DNA of 35,741 nucleotides from Mariprofundus sp. Lineage in GTDB: Bacteria; Pseudomonadota; Zetaproteobacteria; Mariprofundales; Mariprofundaceae. The stretch lies in assembly GCA_027019785.1 (NCBI GenBank), contig JALUWF010000313.1, forward strand, positions 1 to 35,741, given 5' to 3'. The translations under genes and the position numbers were made by a program. This document shows positions 1 through 8,357 of this stretch, piece by piece. Every line of letters starts with the position of its first letter. The stretch's first letter is position 1. The notes beneath the pieces are model-generated. The model saw only the letters and a list, made by a program, of their open reading frames with translations, ran no database searches and was not told the DNA's origin.

Positions 1-863
1 GCCAGATCGAATAGCTCGATCATTTTCTCGCGGCTGAATACTTCATCATCACCGTGCGACCAGCCGAGCCGAGCCAGATAATTATTCACAGCATCCGGCA
101 AATAACCCTGTTGGCGGTATTCGGTAATGGCTACGGAGCCATGACGTTTGGACATCTTGGCACCATCGGGTCCATGAATCAGCGGGATATGGGCAAATTG
201 AGGGATTGGCAGACCGAGCGCCTGATAGAGCTGAATCTGGCGCGGCGTATTGTTCAGGTGATCGGAGCCGCGCACCACATGTGTAATACCCATGGCGGCA
301 TCGTCAATGACCACGGCCAGATTATAGGTCGGCGTGCCATCGCTGCGCAGCAGGATCAGATCATCGAGCTCGGCATTGGGAAAGCTGACTTCGCCCAGCA
401 CCAGATCATTAACGATCGTTTCACCATCATCAGGAGAGCGAAAACGAATCACATAGGGCTGATCATCCGGTTGATCGGAGCGATGACGACAACGGCCATC
501 GTACATCGGCTTCTTGCCGGCGGCGCGCTGCGTTTCGCGCATGCTATCGAGCTCCTCCCTGCTGCAGTAGCAGCGGTAGGCATGGCCTTTTTCAAGCAGT
601 TGTTCGACAGCGCGGACATGTTCAGCCTGCCTTGAGGCCTGAAATACCGGCTCTTCATCCCAGTTTAGCCCCAGCCAGGAGAGGCCATCGAGAATGACCT
701 GCGTGGCTTCGTCGGTTGAACGCTCGCGATCCGTATCCTCAATGCGCAACACAAACTGGCCACCGTGATGACGGGCGTAGAGCCACGAAAACAGCGCAGT
801 GCGAGCACCACCAATATGCAGCATGCCGGTTGGCGAAGGGGCGAAGCGGGTGCGAACGGTCAT
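1..863 (-). CDS. gltX: glutamyl-tRNA synthetase, N-terminal part (cut by window edge)
   Basis: Charges tRNA-Glu with glutamate in the cytoplasm. Reading the minus strand from ATG at 863 gives [19 protein letters not shown], the class I synthetase N-terminus with the HIGH-type motif in its usual GltX form HIGG, followed by [15 protein letters not shown] and FVLRIEDTD. The second signature, KMSKR, lies about 240 residues in, and the Zn-type CYCS segment falls between them. The start is supported by AGGAGAT about 4 bases upstream (revcomp of 867-873). About 287 codons are present, so the anticodon-binding C-terminus of this roughly 470-residue family lies beyond position 1. It is divergent from the small gene at 1062. 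A GluQ-type paralogue is unlikely because of the length and the full KMSKR motif. Confidence 0.95.
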   Translation of the reverse strand, partial: MTVRTRFAPSPTGMLHIGGARTALFSWLYARHHGGQFVLRIEDTDRERSTDEATQVILDGLSWLGLNWDEEPVFQASRQAEHVRAVEQLLEKGHAYRCYCSREELDSMRETQRAAGKKPMYDGRCRHRSDQPDDQPYVIRFRSPDDGETIVNDLVLGEVSFPNAELDDLILLRSDGTPTYNLAVVIDDAAMGITHVVRGSDHLNNTPRQIQLYQALGLPIPQFAHIPLIHGPDGAKMSKRHGSVAITEYRQQGYLPDAVNNYLARLGWSHGDDEVFSREKMIELFDL

Positions 864-974
864 AATATCTCCTGATTGCAAAAGGCGGCGCAAGCTATCG
901 CGATAAAAGTGTGATTTCATCTGTTTCTCTTGGCTGCGGCGCAAGCGCATCGGTTGTCTGTTCCATATTCATCA

Positions 975-1005
975 TTGCCAATATCCGGATCATGGTCTAT
1001 ATAAT
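975..1005 (+). promoter_or_regulatory. candidate sigma70 promoter for the small gene at 1062
   Basis: TTGCCA at 975-980 is followed by a 17-base gap and TATATAAT at 998-1005, a good -35/-10 pair. It lies 57-87 bases upstream of the ATG at 1062. The rest of the 198-base gap between gltX and this gene shows no other gene. The call is by eye only. Confidence 0.4.
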
Positions 1006-1061
1006 AGATATCAGGAAGAAAATCACACCACATGGATGCGGCGACACGAGGAAACACAACC

Positions 1062-1214
1062 ATGGGCGTAAACAGAGAAGATGATGGCAGCGGCGATAGC
1101 TGGAACCGCAATTCAAAATCGGGGGGCAAAGGTGATTTCCGCGGCCCGAACTATTTGGGCTTCGGGCTGATTGTAGTGTTCATTGTGCTGTTGGCTATCG
1201 CGATCAACTCTTGA
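1062..1214 (+). CDS. small single-pass membrane protein, 50 aa
   Basis: Not a family I recognise. The 50-residue product has a hydrophilic, Gly/Ser/Asn-rich N-terminal half (MGVNREDDGSGDSWNRNS) followed by one hydrophobic helix, LGFGLIVVFIVLLAIAIN, at the C-terminus, so it is probably a tail-anchored inner-membrane peptide. The start at 1062 is preferred over the in-frame ATG at 1032 because GAGGAAA sits 7 bases before it, while 1032 has only a distant AGGAAG. A promoter-like pair is present upstream. It stands alone between gltX (divergent) and ilvE (convergent). It could be spurious, but the good ribosome-binding site, promoter and clean transmembrane segment together favour a real gene. 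Confidence 0.55.
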   Translation: MGVNREDDGSGDSWNRNSKSGGKGDFRGPNYLGFGLIVVFIVLLAIAINS

Positions 1215-1245
1215 GTAACAAAATGGGGATCATTGTACCGTAAGT

Positions 1246-1282
1246 GCGACTTCAGTCGCGCCTTGACTCACTATTTGGCGCG
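1246..1282. terminator. possible bidirectional hairpin terminator between convergent genes
   Basis: Two overlapping stem-loops lie between the small gene and the convergent ilvE end. GCGAC-TTCA-GTCGC is at 1246-1259, and CGCGCC pairs with GGCGCG across a 14-base loop at 1257-1282. No strong T-run follows on either strand, so termination function is only suggested by position. Confidence 0.3.
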
Positions 1283-1317
1283 GCTGTTTAAAATGAAATA
1301 AACAACGCGCAATTAGA

Positions 1318-2238
1318 TCAGACGTAAGCCAGCCAATGCTTGGCGGTTTCGAGGCGACCATGCACAACATCAAAATATGTTTTCTGTAACACTTCTGTCA
1401 CCGGGCCACGCGAGCCACTGCCGATGGTACGGCCATCCAACTCCCGAATTGGCGTCACTTCAGCCGCCGTACCGGTAAAGAATGCTTCATCAGCCACATA
1501 GACTTCATCGCGCGTTATACGCTTTTCTCGCACTTCATAACCGGCCTCTCTGGCCAGGTGAATCACCGTGGCGCGGGTGATACCATCCAGTGCGCTGCTC
1601 AATTCCGGCGTGTAAATCACGCCGTCGTACACCATAAAGAAATTCTCGCCGCTGCCTTCGGCCACAAAGCCGTCCACATCAAGAAACAGCGCCTCGTCGT
1701 AGCCATCACGCTGAGCATCGGACAGGCCCAGCATGGAATTGATATAATTGCCATTGGCCTTGGCCTTGCACATAACCACATTAACATGATGGCGGGCAAA
1801 CGAGGAGGTGCGGATACGAATACCCTGCTCCAGCGCGTCCTTCCCCAGATAAGCACCCCAGTTCCATGCCGCCACAATCACATGGGTCTTGAGATTATCG
1901 GCTCTGAGTCCCATGCCTTCGGAACCGTAAAACACCATGGGACGCAAATAGGCGGAATCCAGTCCATTCTCACGCACGGCGGCAAGCTGTGCTTCGTTGA
2001 GATCATCTTTTGAAAACGGCATAGTCATATTCATGATTTTCGCGGAACGAAATAGCCGATCAGTGTGCGCCTGCAGACGAAAAATTGCCGTGCCTGCATC
2101 GGCATGATAGGCACGCACTCCTTCAAATACGCCCATGCCGTAGTGCAGCGTGTGCGTCAGTACATGCACCTTGGCCTCGCGCCACTCCACCATTTCGCCA
2201 TCGAACCAAATCAAGCCGTCACGATCCGCAAAGTCCAT
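1318..2238 (-). CDS. ilvE: branched-chain amino acid aminotransferase
   Basis: PLP-dependent fold-type IV transaminase, the last step of Ile, Val and Leu synthesis (2-oxoacid plus Glu). The protein opens MDFADRDGLIWFDGE, then VHVLTHTLHYGMGVFEG and the PLP-lysine region VVMCKAKANGNYINSML. It continues with EALFLDVDGFVAEGSGEN and FFTGTAAEVTPI, all standard IlvE blocks. ATG at 2238 gives 306 residues, the usual length. GGGG lies 8 bases before it, whereas the in-frame ATG at 2244 is too close to that site, and the longer reading frame up to 2358 adds a non-homologous N-terminus and would overlap mlaF. It is divergent from mlaF. Confidence 0.93.
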   Translation of the reverse strand: MDFADRDGLIWFDGEMVEWREAKVHVLTHTLHYGMGVFEGVRAYHADAGTAIFRLQAHTDRLFRSAKIMNMTMPFSKDDLNEAQLAAVRENGLDSAYLRPMVFYGSEGMGLRADNLKTHVIVAAWNWGAYLGKDALEQGIRIRTSSFARHHVNVVMCKAKANGNYINSMLGLSDAQRDGYDEALFLDVDGFVAEGSGENFFMVYDGVIYTPELSSALDGITRATVIHLAREAGYEVREKRITRDEVYVADEAFFTGTAAEVTPIRELDGRTIGSGSRGPVTEVLQKTYFDVVHGRLETAKHWLAYV

Positions 2239-2271
2239 TGCCATTACCCCTGAAAGAAAGTTCACGAAATG

Positions 2272-2296
2272 TAGCGCCTCACCGTGATCGGCGCTA
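2272..2296. promoter_or_regulatory. 7-bp inverted repeat in the ilvE/mlaF divergent intergenic region
   Basis: TAGCGCC at 2272-2278 and GGCGCTA at 2290-2296 form a perfect 7-bp inverted repeat with an 11-base spacer, about 45 bases upstream of mlaF and about 35 upstream of ilvE. It could be an operator or a leader hairpin. The site itself is seen directly; its function is inferred only from position. Confidence 0.3.
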
Positions 2297-2340
2297 TCAC
2301 TTACACGTGCAATGATGTTTTGCCGTGTTAGCCTGTCGGC

Positions 2341-3150
2341 ATGATTCGTGGAGAACAACTGAGCAAATCTTATGGCGACGTCGCTGCGCTATCGCCTACC
2401 GATATCCAAATCCGGGCAGGCAAGATTACCGCCATTATGGGCGGTTCGGGATCAGGTAAAACCACGCTGTTGCGACTGCTGGCCGGACTGGAGAAACCGA
2501 GCTCCGGCCATGTCTGGTACGGCGATGAAGATTTGTGTTCCATTGCAGATCAGCGACTATACGAACTGCGCCAGAGCATGGGTATGTTGTTTCAGTACTC
2601 GGCGCTGCTCAATTCGTTGAATGTCTATGACAATGTCGCATTCCCGCTGCATGAACACACGGATCTGGATGAAACCATCATCCAGACCATGGTCTCCATG
2701 AAGCTGGAACAGGTTGGGTTGCGCGGCTTTGAAGAAATGATGCCGTCCGAACTCTCCGGCGGTATGGCGAAGCGTGTCGCCTTCGCCCGCGCCATGTCCA
2801 TGGATCCGAAAATTGTCTTTTTCGATGAGCCGACTTCGGGACTGGATCCGATCTCTGCCGGCGTCATCAGCACGCTGATTCGGGATACTGCCAGTAAAAA
2901 CCGTATGACTTCGATTGTGGTCACCCATGATGTGCAGGCCGGTCTGTCCATTGCCGATCATGTGATTCTACTCTGGCAGGGGTGTATTATCGCCAAAGGG
3001 CCTCCGGATGCGATTCGCGACAGCGATGATGCGCGCGTGCAGCAGTTTCTCGAAGGTCGTCCAGACGGCCCCATTCCGTTCTCACGCAGTACCACATCCT
3101 ATATTGATGACCTGACGCACAGACCCGGCACAGTGCGGCTCTCATCATGA
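2341..3150 (+). CDS. mlaF: phospholipid transport ABC ATPase MlaF
   Basis: ATPase of the Mla system, which moves phospholipids between the inner and outer membranes and keeps lipid asymmetry. Walker A GGSGSGKTT is at residues 34-42. LSGGMAKRVAFARA is the ABC signature, with the family-typical MAKR in place of QRQR, and VFFDEPTSGLDP is Walker B, followed by the switch VVTHD. At 269 residues it matches MlaF. There is no strong ribosome-binding site before the ATG at 2341, but the frame upstream offers nothing better. It is first gene of mlaFEDC and ends 7 bases before mlaE. LptB or a generic ABC ATPase is ruled out by the MAKR signature and the neighbours. Confidence 0.93.
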   Translation: MIRGEQLSKSYGDVAALSPTDIQIRAGKITAIMGGSGSGKTTLLRLLAGLEKPSSGHVWYGDEDLCSIADQRLYELRQSMGMLFQYSALLNSLNVYDNVAFPLHEHTDLDETIIQTMVSMKLEQVGLRGFEEMMPSELSGGMAKRVAFARAMSMDPKIVFFDEPTSGLDPISAGVISTLIRDTASKNRMTSIVVTHDVQAGLSIADHVILLWQGCIIAKGPPDAIRDSDDARVQQFLEGRPDGPIPFSRSTTSYIDDLTHRPGTVRLSS

Positions 3151-3157
3151 GGTGCTT

Positions 3158-3958
3158 ATGAGTGATATCATGGCCAAACAATCCGCCACAACCATCTTTT
3201 TCGGACAGCTGGGACGCCATGCTTTGCGTGGCATCGAGCAACTTGGCGACGGTGTTATGCTGGGGCTGAATGCACTGGGGCTGGTTTTCAGAAAACCGTG
3301 GCAGGGCAAACACTTCGTGCTGCAGATGCATGCTCTGGGCGTGGGTTCGCTGGTCATTATTATTATCACCGGTGCATTTACCGGCATGGTGTTGGCGTTG
3401 CAGGGTTATTATACGCTGGCCAAATTCGGCTCGACATCACTGCTTGGTGCCGGTGTCGGCATGTCCATTATCCGGGAATTGGGGCCCGTGCTGGGTGCAT
3501 TTATGATTATCGGACGAGCCGGCTCCAGCATCACCGCCGAAATCGGCATCATGCGCGTCACCGAGCAGACCGATGCGCTGGAGATGATGGCGGTCAACCC
3601 CAAGCAACGCATTCTACTGCCTCGCATTGTCGCTGTGACGTTGGCCGTGCCGCTGCTGGTATCCCTGTTTGACGTCATCGGAATTGGTTCCGGCTATATT
3701 GTCGGGGTGGAGTTGCTGGGTGTGAATCCCGGCGCTTATATGGCGGAATTGATCGCCAAAGTCTCCATGCATGATCTGTATGGTGGCTGGGTCAAGGCGG
3801 TCGTGTTCGGATTTCTGATTAGCATGATCTGCACCTATATGGGCTACCGCTCAGAACCAACCACGGAGGGCGTGGCGCGTGCCACGACGCAGGCCGTGGT
3901 GGTCGCTTCAGTCAGCGTGTTGATTATTGACTATATATTAACCTCGTTTTTCCTCTAA
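3158..3958 (+). CDS. mlaE: phospholipid transport permease MlaE
   Basis: Inner-membrane permease of the Mla complex (MlaE family, formerly DUF140). The sequence has several hydrophobic helices, including VGSLVIIIITGAFTGMVLAL and IRELGPVLGAFMIIGRAGSS, and the conserved block AEIGIMRVTEQTDALEMM that is diagnostic for the family. ATG at 3158 follows GAGG with a 5-base gap; the in-frame GTG at 3152 lies inside that site, so 3158 is chosen, giving 266 residues. It sits between mlaF and mlaD, as in the standard operon, with a 10-base gap to mlaD. Confidence 0.94.
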   Translation: MSDIMAKQSATTIFFGQLGRHALRGIEQLGDGVMLGLNALGLVFRKPWQGKHFVLQMHALGVGSLVIIIITGAFTGMVLALQGYYTLAKFGSTSLLGAGVGMSIIRELGPVLGAFMIIGRAGSSITAEIGIMRVTEQTDALEMMAVNPKQRILLPRIVAVTLAVPLLVSLFDVIGIGSGYIVGVELLGVNPGAYMAELIAKVSMHDLYGGWVKAVVFGFLISMICTYMGYRSEPTTEGVARATTQAVVVASVSVLIIDYILTSFFL

Positions 3959-3968
3959 GGAGTATTGC

Positions 3969-4418
3969 ATGCAACCGTATCGACGAACTGAAATGAGCGT
4001 GGGCGTATTTGTGTTTCTCGGTCTGCTGGCCATCGGCTGGATGGCGTTGAAGCTGGGTCAGGTGGGCGGGCTGGGTCAATCCGGCTATACGTTGAGCGCC
4101 AATTTTGACGATGTCGGCGGCGTGCGAAAAGGCAGCGACATCATGATGGCCGGCGTGATTATCGGCCGCGTGGACCGCGTAGCGTTGACCGATAATGATC
4201 ATGCTACCGTAATTTTGCGTATTCATGATGGCGTCAAGGTCGCCGATGATTCATTCGCCTCCGTGCGCACCAAGGGCATTATCGGAGACCGCTATATCCG
4301 TATTACCCAGGGCGCTGATAACACTTACCTCGATCCGGGCAGCGAAATAGAAGAGACCCAATCGGCTATCAATATCGAAGATTTGATCAGCAAGTATATT
4401 TTTAAGGGTAAGGGGTAA
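3969..4418 (+). CDS. mlaD: phospholipid transport MCE protein MlaD
   Basis: Membrane-anchored MCE-domain subunit that forms the periplasmic hexameric ring on MlaFE. A single helix near the N-terminus, VGVFVFLGLLAIGWMALKL, is followed by the MCE core: SGYTLSANFDDVGGVRKGSD, then VMMAG-type VIIGRVDRV, and TKGIIGDRYIRITQG. ATG at 3969 has AAGGAG 6 bases upstream. At 149 residues it is the short form of the family; the E. coli protein is longer at the C-terminus. It lies in the mlaFEDC operon, 79 bases before mlaC. Confidence 0.93.
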   Translation: MQPYRRTEMSVGVFVFLGLLAIGWMALKLGQVGGLGQSGYTLSANFDDVGGVRKGSDIMMAGVIIGRVDRVALTDNDHATVILRIHDGVKVADDSFASVRTKGIIGDRYIRITQGADNTYLDPGSEIEETQSAINIEDLISKYIFKGKG

Positions 4419-4431
4419 TGATTCCGCCTCG

Positions 4432-4451
4432 AGCACCGACTTGCAGGTGCT
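4432..4451 (+). other. small hairpin between mlaD and mlaC
   Basis: AGCACC at 4432-4437 and GGTGCT at 4446-4451 form a 6-bp stem with an 8-base loop in the 79-base gap between mlaD and mlaC. There is no T-run after it, so it may be an mRNA processing or stability element, or an attenuating hairpin. This is seen in the sequence; its role is unknown. Confidence 0.3.
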
Positions 4452-4497
4452 ACGATAAGCCCATTGTTTGTCTCATGTTAAAGCCAAGGAGTTGATT

Positions 4498-5106
4498 ATG
4501 AAATTCTTCCATCGTATCGCCATCATTGTCGCCATGCTATTTTCCGTCTCTGCATGGGCTGCGGAAGAAGGGCCGAGAGCGGTGATCGAAACCACCGTCA
4601 ATCAGTTGATTCATGTGCTGGAGCAACGCAAAGATAAAAGCGTTATCTCCGCTACTGATCGAAAAGCCATTCGCCAGGTTGTGGAGGGGCGCTTTGATTA
4701 TCGTGCTATGGCCCGACGCAGCCTGGGCAGACCATGGAAAAAACTGGATGAGGCCGAACGCACGCATTTCACCCAACTCTACCGCGACCTGCTGGAGGGC
4801 TCATACGGTAACCGCCTGAGCGAATATAGGGGTCAGAAGGTGGTGTTCGCCAAGGCTGAAATCAAAAGAAACAAGGCCCGCGTCAAATCAACGATCATTG
4901 ATGGCGAACGCGAAACACCCGTTGAATATCGACTGCACCAGACGAGCAGCGGCTGGCAGGTGTATGATATCCGTATTGAGGGAGCCAGCATGGTATTCAC
5001 CTTCTATCAGGATTTCAAAGCGACCCTTGAAGATGGCGGTTATGAACATCTGGTGAAATCGCTAGAAAAACAGGTTGCCAAACTCAAGGCGAAGGATCAG
5101 GACTGA
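4498..5106 (+). CDS. mlaC: periplasmic phospholipid-binding protein MlaC
   Basis: Soluble shuttle that carries phospholipid across the periplasm between the outer membrane and MlaFEDB (Tol_Tol_Ttg2 family). The N-terminus MKFFHRIAIIVAMLFSVSAW is a signal peptide with probable cleavage after AWA. The mature part carries RKAIRQVVEGRFDYRAMARR, LGRPWKKLDEAERTHF, and GWQVYDIRIEGASMVFTFY, the conserved MlaC core and C-terminal motif. ATG at 4498 has AAGGAG 6 bases upstream; the in-frame ATG at 4468 would put extra residues before the signal peptide. The product is 202 residues. The stop codon overlaps the putative CTG start of the next gene. Confidence 0.93.
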   Translation: MKFFHRIAIIVAMLFSVSAWAAEEGPRAVIETTVNQLIHVLEQRKDKSVISATDRKAIRQVVEGRFDYRAMARRSLGRPWKKLDEAERTHFTQLYRDLLEGSYGNRLSEYRGQKVVFAKAEIKRNKARVKSTIIDGERETPVEYRLHQTSSGWQVYDIRIEGASMVFTFYQDFKATLEDGGYEHLVKSLEKQVAKLKAKDQD

Positions 5107-8100
5107 ACCAGCCTGAGACGTCTGCCAGATCCGGCGGCACTCTGAAGCGCGCGCTGGCATCATGCCGGCGCGTCTTCCTTGCGCTACTGTTTTCAACGAT
5201 ACTGTTCGCAGTCTGGATCTGGTGGCAGTCTCCCAGCCTGCAGACACTGAAACCGGCCATCGAAAGCTATATCCAGCAGACCCTGCAGTTAAAAGATTTG
5301 CACCTTGGCCGGTTATCCTGGCATTGGGCGGGTTTTCTATGGTTACAGGCCGATCGACTCGATTTTACCAGTGCAGATCATAGCATGGCCTTCCACGATG
5401 GTGGCGCTGCTATCCGCATTCCTCTGGTTGCACTGCTCAGCGGCAACATCACACCTGATCGAATTCGGTTGCAGCGAGGAGCCCTGACTCTGCAAATCGG
5501 TGAGGCCAACATGCAGGCTCTGACCAGCCAGCTAATGCTGGAAAATGTCGACCTGAACTGGCGTTATGACGACTGGCATGGTCACATCGCATCGCTTTCA
5601 CTCAGGCTCGATAGTGCTGCGCGTAATCTGCAGGCTACATCACCCTCACTGCATGCCTCAGTTCAGCTTGATGATGATGGCTACCCCCGGAGTATGACGC
5701 TGCATTGTCAGCATACAGACTGGTTGCCCGTCAGGCTGTCCCGGCAACTGCACGGCGACCCGGAAGTCAATATCGGGCTACTCCGCCAATCACCTCATCG
5801 CTGGGCGATTAAATTTTCTGTCATATCGGATCACCCGCTGTCGATCATGCCCGGTACGACCCGTGCCATGCAGTTGAACCACCTGAATTCAGATATGGTT
5901 ATCACCACGGCATTGGACAACGGCAAACAGATGTTGCAACGGATTGATGTCAACAGCCTGCACTGGGAGCTGGGAAAAAATTATATTTCCGCACGGGGGC
6001 ACTGGCAAGATGGCATCCTGAATATGCGGGGAGATTCCGATCATCTGAGTATGCCACTGATCTGGTCGTGGTTACGACCATTCGGAGACGATGACTGGCG
6101 GCACTGGCTGGCTCTGATGCACGATGGTGTCGCCAGCAACCTGAAGGCAGATGTGACACTCTCCTGGCCTGATCCGCTACAACACTGGCCAACTGCTGAT
6201 GCCCTGCATGCCATGCAGTATCATCTTCAGGCACAAATGAATGATGCCGATTTTGCGCTGGGTGTGTCGGACAATGCCCTGCGCCACAGCAAGGTGCGGG
6301 TGGATTTGAATCAGGACGGTATGCATGCCGATTTTCTCGATGCGGTACTGCCACGCCAACTGGGCCATTTTTCCGGAAAGCTGTATGCCCCGTGGGATAC
6401 CATGGAGATGCATATCTCCGGCAATGCATCCACGGATGTAAACCGCCTGTTGCAATGGCTCGGCCCGACCAATATCCCCAATTGGACATGGAAAAAGGCC
6501 AAGGCGCACAGCACCTTTAAACTGTTATGGAAATTGAATGAATCCACGCCGAAACAGGCCAGTGCCACGCTGCATCCGGACGGCGACTGGCAGGTATCCC
6601 TGCTGGGGCTGGATATGCAACTCTCCGACGGCGAGGTACAGTGGGATGAACATGCTGGGTTGACGCTCAAGTCCATGCATATCAAAAACAACCTGATGCA
6701 GGCCACCCTGTCGTTACAGGCGGCGGCAACGGGTGATACGTGGTCAATTACTGCACTCAACGCGACTGGAACAGCCCGTCTGGCACCGCTTGCCGCGCAT
6801 TTTCAACTTCCGCTTTCCCATCCTGACGGCAGCATAAGCACCAGTCTGGTCTTTGATGGCAAATGGCATGGGTTGCTGGATTTGAAGAACGCCAGTTGGG
6901 AGCAACTGCTCGGCTCCAGTAAAAAAACAGGCGATCCGCTGGTTGTCCGTTATCAGGGCGAACTGGATATGCAGACCAGTACACCCACCATCCACCTTAA
7001 CAAGCTGGCCAGTCATGGTAACAAGATTAAACTGTATGAAGGTAGTCTAAGCATCAATAAAAACGGCTTAACTGCACAGCTTAACGGGCTACATACGCCA
7101 TCCTTCAGCGGCTCACTGGGTATTAATGTACCATTCGACAATACAAGCCCATGGAAAATTGATGCCAGAGCGAGTTACCTGAATCGCAATGCATTGCCGA
7201 AGACAATCGATCATCCCGATCAGATACTACTAAATAAAGGCTGGCTGCTGCGTGCTGATATCCAGCAGCTGGATTGGGATGACGCCCGCATGAGCGGCGT
7301 GCATATCAACATGTCATCGGACAAGAACAGTATCGGTATTCTTGAAGCGGCCCAGATCCACACCGCACAACTCGATATCATGGATGTGGATGCCCGTTTT
7401 ACATTGCCGGGTCAGGGGCGCGTGGAGTTGCGCAAGTTTGTCGCCAACCTGGAAAAACAGCACCTGACCATGTCGGCAACGCTAACGCCGCAAACAGGCG
7501 GCGGCATGCGCTGGCAGGGATTTGCAGAACTGAGCGGCGATTTTGGTTACCTGATGAAATTGTCAGGCTTGTCGGCACGTTTCACTGGCGGCAAAAGCCA
7601 TATTCTGTTCTCCGGTCAGGGTATGATGCTGCGCGAGCAACCGTGGTGGCAAGGGCTGGACGGGCGCCTGCGCCTGCGCGTGGATGATGGCCGTATTCTT
7701 GAAGGCGGCACCCTGACCACCCTGCTCTCTACCATTAATCTGTCCCAACTGCCCGCCCTGCTACTCGGCCAGCGCAAGGATCTCTCCGGCCCCGGCATCA
7801 TGTATGAACGCTTGCAGATGGAGGCGATTATGCAGAATCAGAATATCCGTATTCGCAATGTCGCCATGCGCTCATCCGCTTTTGATCTGGTTGGTCACGG
7901 CAGCATGGATATTGCCAAGGCTATGATCGACCTCTATCTGGTTGTCAAACCATTGCAGAATCTGGATGCGATACTGGCCAAAATCCCGCTGCTGCGCGAT
8001 ATACTGGGCGGCGCCTCGCATAGTCTGATGCGTAAAGTTTATCATATGCACGGCCCGTTCACCGATGCCAAAGTCGAAGCGGTCAGCCCGGAAAAGGCTG

Positions 8101-8195
8101 GCCTGGCCTCAAAAGGGTTTATTGAACATCTGCTCAGCCTGCCCAATGACTGGTTTGGCACGGATGAAAAACCGGAGGCGCAACCGGTTCGATAA
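5103..8195 (+). CDS. AsmA/YhdP-like (DUF3971-type) envelope protein, probable CTG start
   Basis: Large inner-membrane-anchored periplasmic protein of the AsmA-like/YhdP superfamily, whose members form long beta-groove bridges for phospholipid transport to the outer membrane. The frame is open from 5046 to 8195. From CTG at 5103 the product is 1030 residues, with positive residues then one membrane helix at about 22-41 (RRVFLALLFSTILFAVWIWW). A repetitive beta-rich body follows, then a C-terminal AsmA_2-like region with FSGQGMMLREQPWWQGLDGR and DLVGHGSMDIAKAMIDLYL. No ATG, GTG or TTG occurs in frame before TTG 5298, which would remove the helix. CTG 5103 overlaps the mlaC stop as CTGA and has AAGGA 6 bases upstream. 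The place directly after mlaC supports a lipid-transport role. The family call is good; the exact subfamily is uncertain. Confidence 0.8.
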   Translation: MNQPETSARSGGTLKRALASCRRVFLALLFSTILFAVWIWWQSPSLQTLKPAIESYIQQTLQLKDLHLGRLSWHWAGFLWLQADRLDFTSADHSMAFHDGGAAIRIPLVALLSGNITPDRIRLQRGALTLQIGEANMQALTSQLMLENVDLNWRYDDWHGHIASLSLRLDSAARNLQATSPSLHASVQLDDDGYPRSMTLHCQHTDWLPVRLSRQLHGDPEVNIGLLRQSPHRWAIKFSVISDHPLSIMPGTTRAMQLNHLNSDMVITTALDNGKQMLQRIDVNSLHWELGKNYISARGHWQDGILNMRGDSDHLSMPLIWSWLRPFGDDDWRHWLALMHDGVASNLKADVTLSWPDPLQHWPTADALHAMQYHLQAQMNDADFALGVSDNALRHSKVRVDLNQDGMHADFLDAVLPRQLGHFSGKLYAPWDTMEMHISGNASTDVNRLLQWLGPTNIPNWTWKKAKAHSTFKLLWKLNESTPKQASATLHPDGDWQVSLLGLDMQLSDGEVQWDEHAGLTLKSMHIKNNLMQATLSLQAAATGDTWSITALNATGTARLAPLAAHFQLPLSHPDGSISTSLVFDGKWHGLLDLKNASWEQLLGSSKKTGDPLVVRYQGELDMQTSTPTIHLNKLASHGNKIKLYEGSLSINKNGLTAQLNGLHTPSFSGSLGINVPFDNTSPWKIDARASYLNRNALPKTIDHPDQILLNKGWLLRADIQQLDWDDARMSGVHINMSSDKNSIGILEAAQIHTAQLDIMDVDARFTLPGQGRVELRKFVANLEKQHLTMSATLTPQTGGGMRWQGFAELSGDFGYLMKLSGLSARFTGGKSHILFSGQGMMLREQPWWQGLDGRLRLRVDDGRILEGGTLTTLLSTINLSQLPALLLGQRKDLSGPGIMYERLQMEAIMQNQNIRIRNVAMRSSAFDLVGHGSMDIAKAMIDLYLVVKPLQNLDAILAKIPLLRDILGGASHSLMRKVYHMHGPFTDAKVEAVSPEKAGLASKGFIEHLLSLPNDWFGTDEKPEAQPVR

Positions 8196-8284
8196 TGAAT
8201 GATTTGAATGGCAAGAAAGAGAGCCTGATGTTGCTACAAAAGCTGGCTGAGGCGACATCCAACAGCATTGGCAGTCCGCGCTAG
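8195..8284 (+). CDS. possible 29-aa ORF overlapping the previous stop
   Basis: ATG at 8195 overlaps the TAA of the YhdP-like gene (TAATG) and opens a 29-residue frame beginning MNDLNGKKESLMLLQKLAEA, helical in character, ending at TAG 8282-8284. There is no clear ribosome-binding site beyond translational coupling. It may be a real coupled microprotein, a remnant of a longer gene, or chance. I recognise no family. Confidence 0.2.
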   Translation: MNDLNGKKESLMLLQKLAEATSNSIGSPR

Positions 8285-8357
8285 CAGTTGCGTTTACGCT
8301 AACTCGACGACAAACTTGGGAAATATCCTGACCGAAAAAGTGGCGCCCCGAGGTGAT

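Noticed and set aside
2239-2358. Upstream extension of ilvE to 2358
   Set aside because: The extra 40 residues do not match IlvE and would overlap the mlaF start; the ATG at 2238 has proper spacing to GGGG.
5298-8195. TTG at 5298 as start of the YhdP-like gene
   Set aside because: It would remove the N-terminal membrane helix and early family sequence, and has no good ribosome-binding site.
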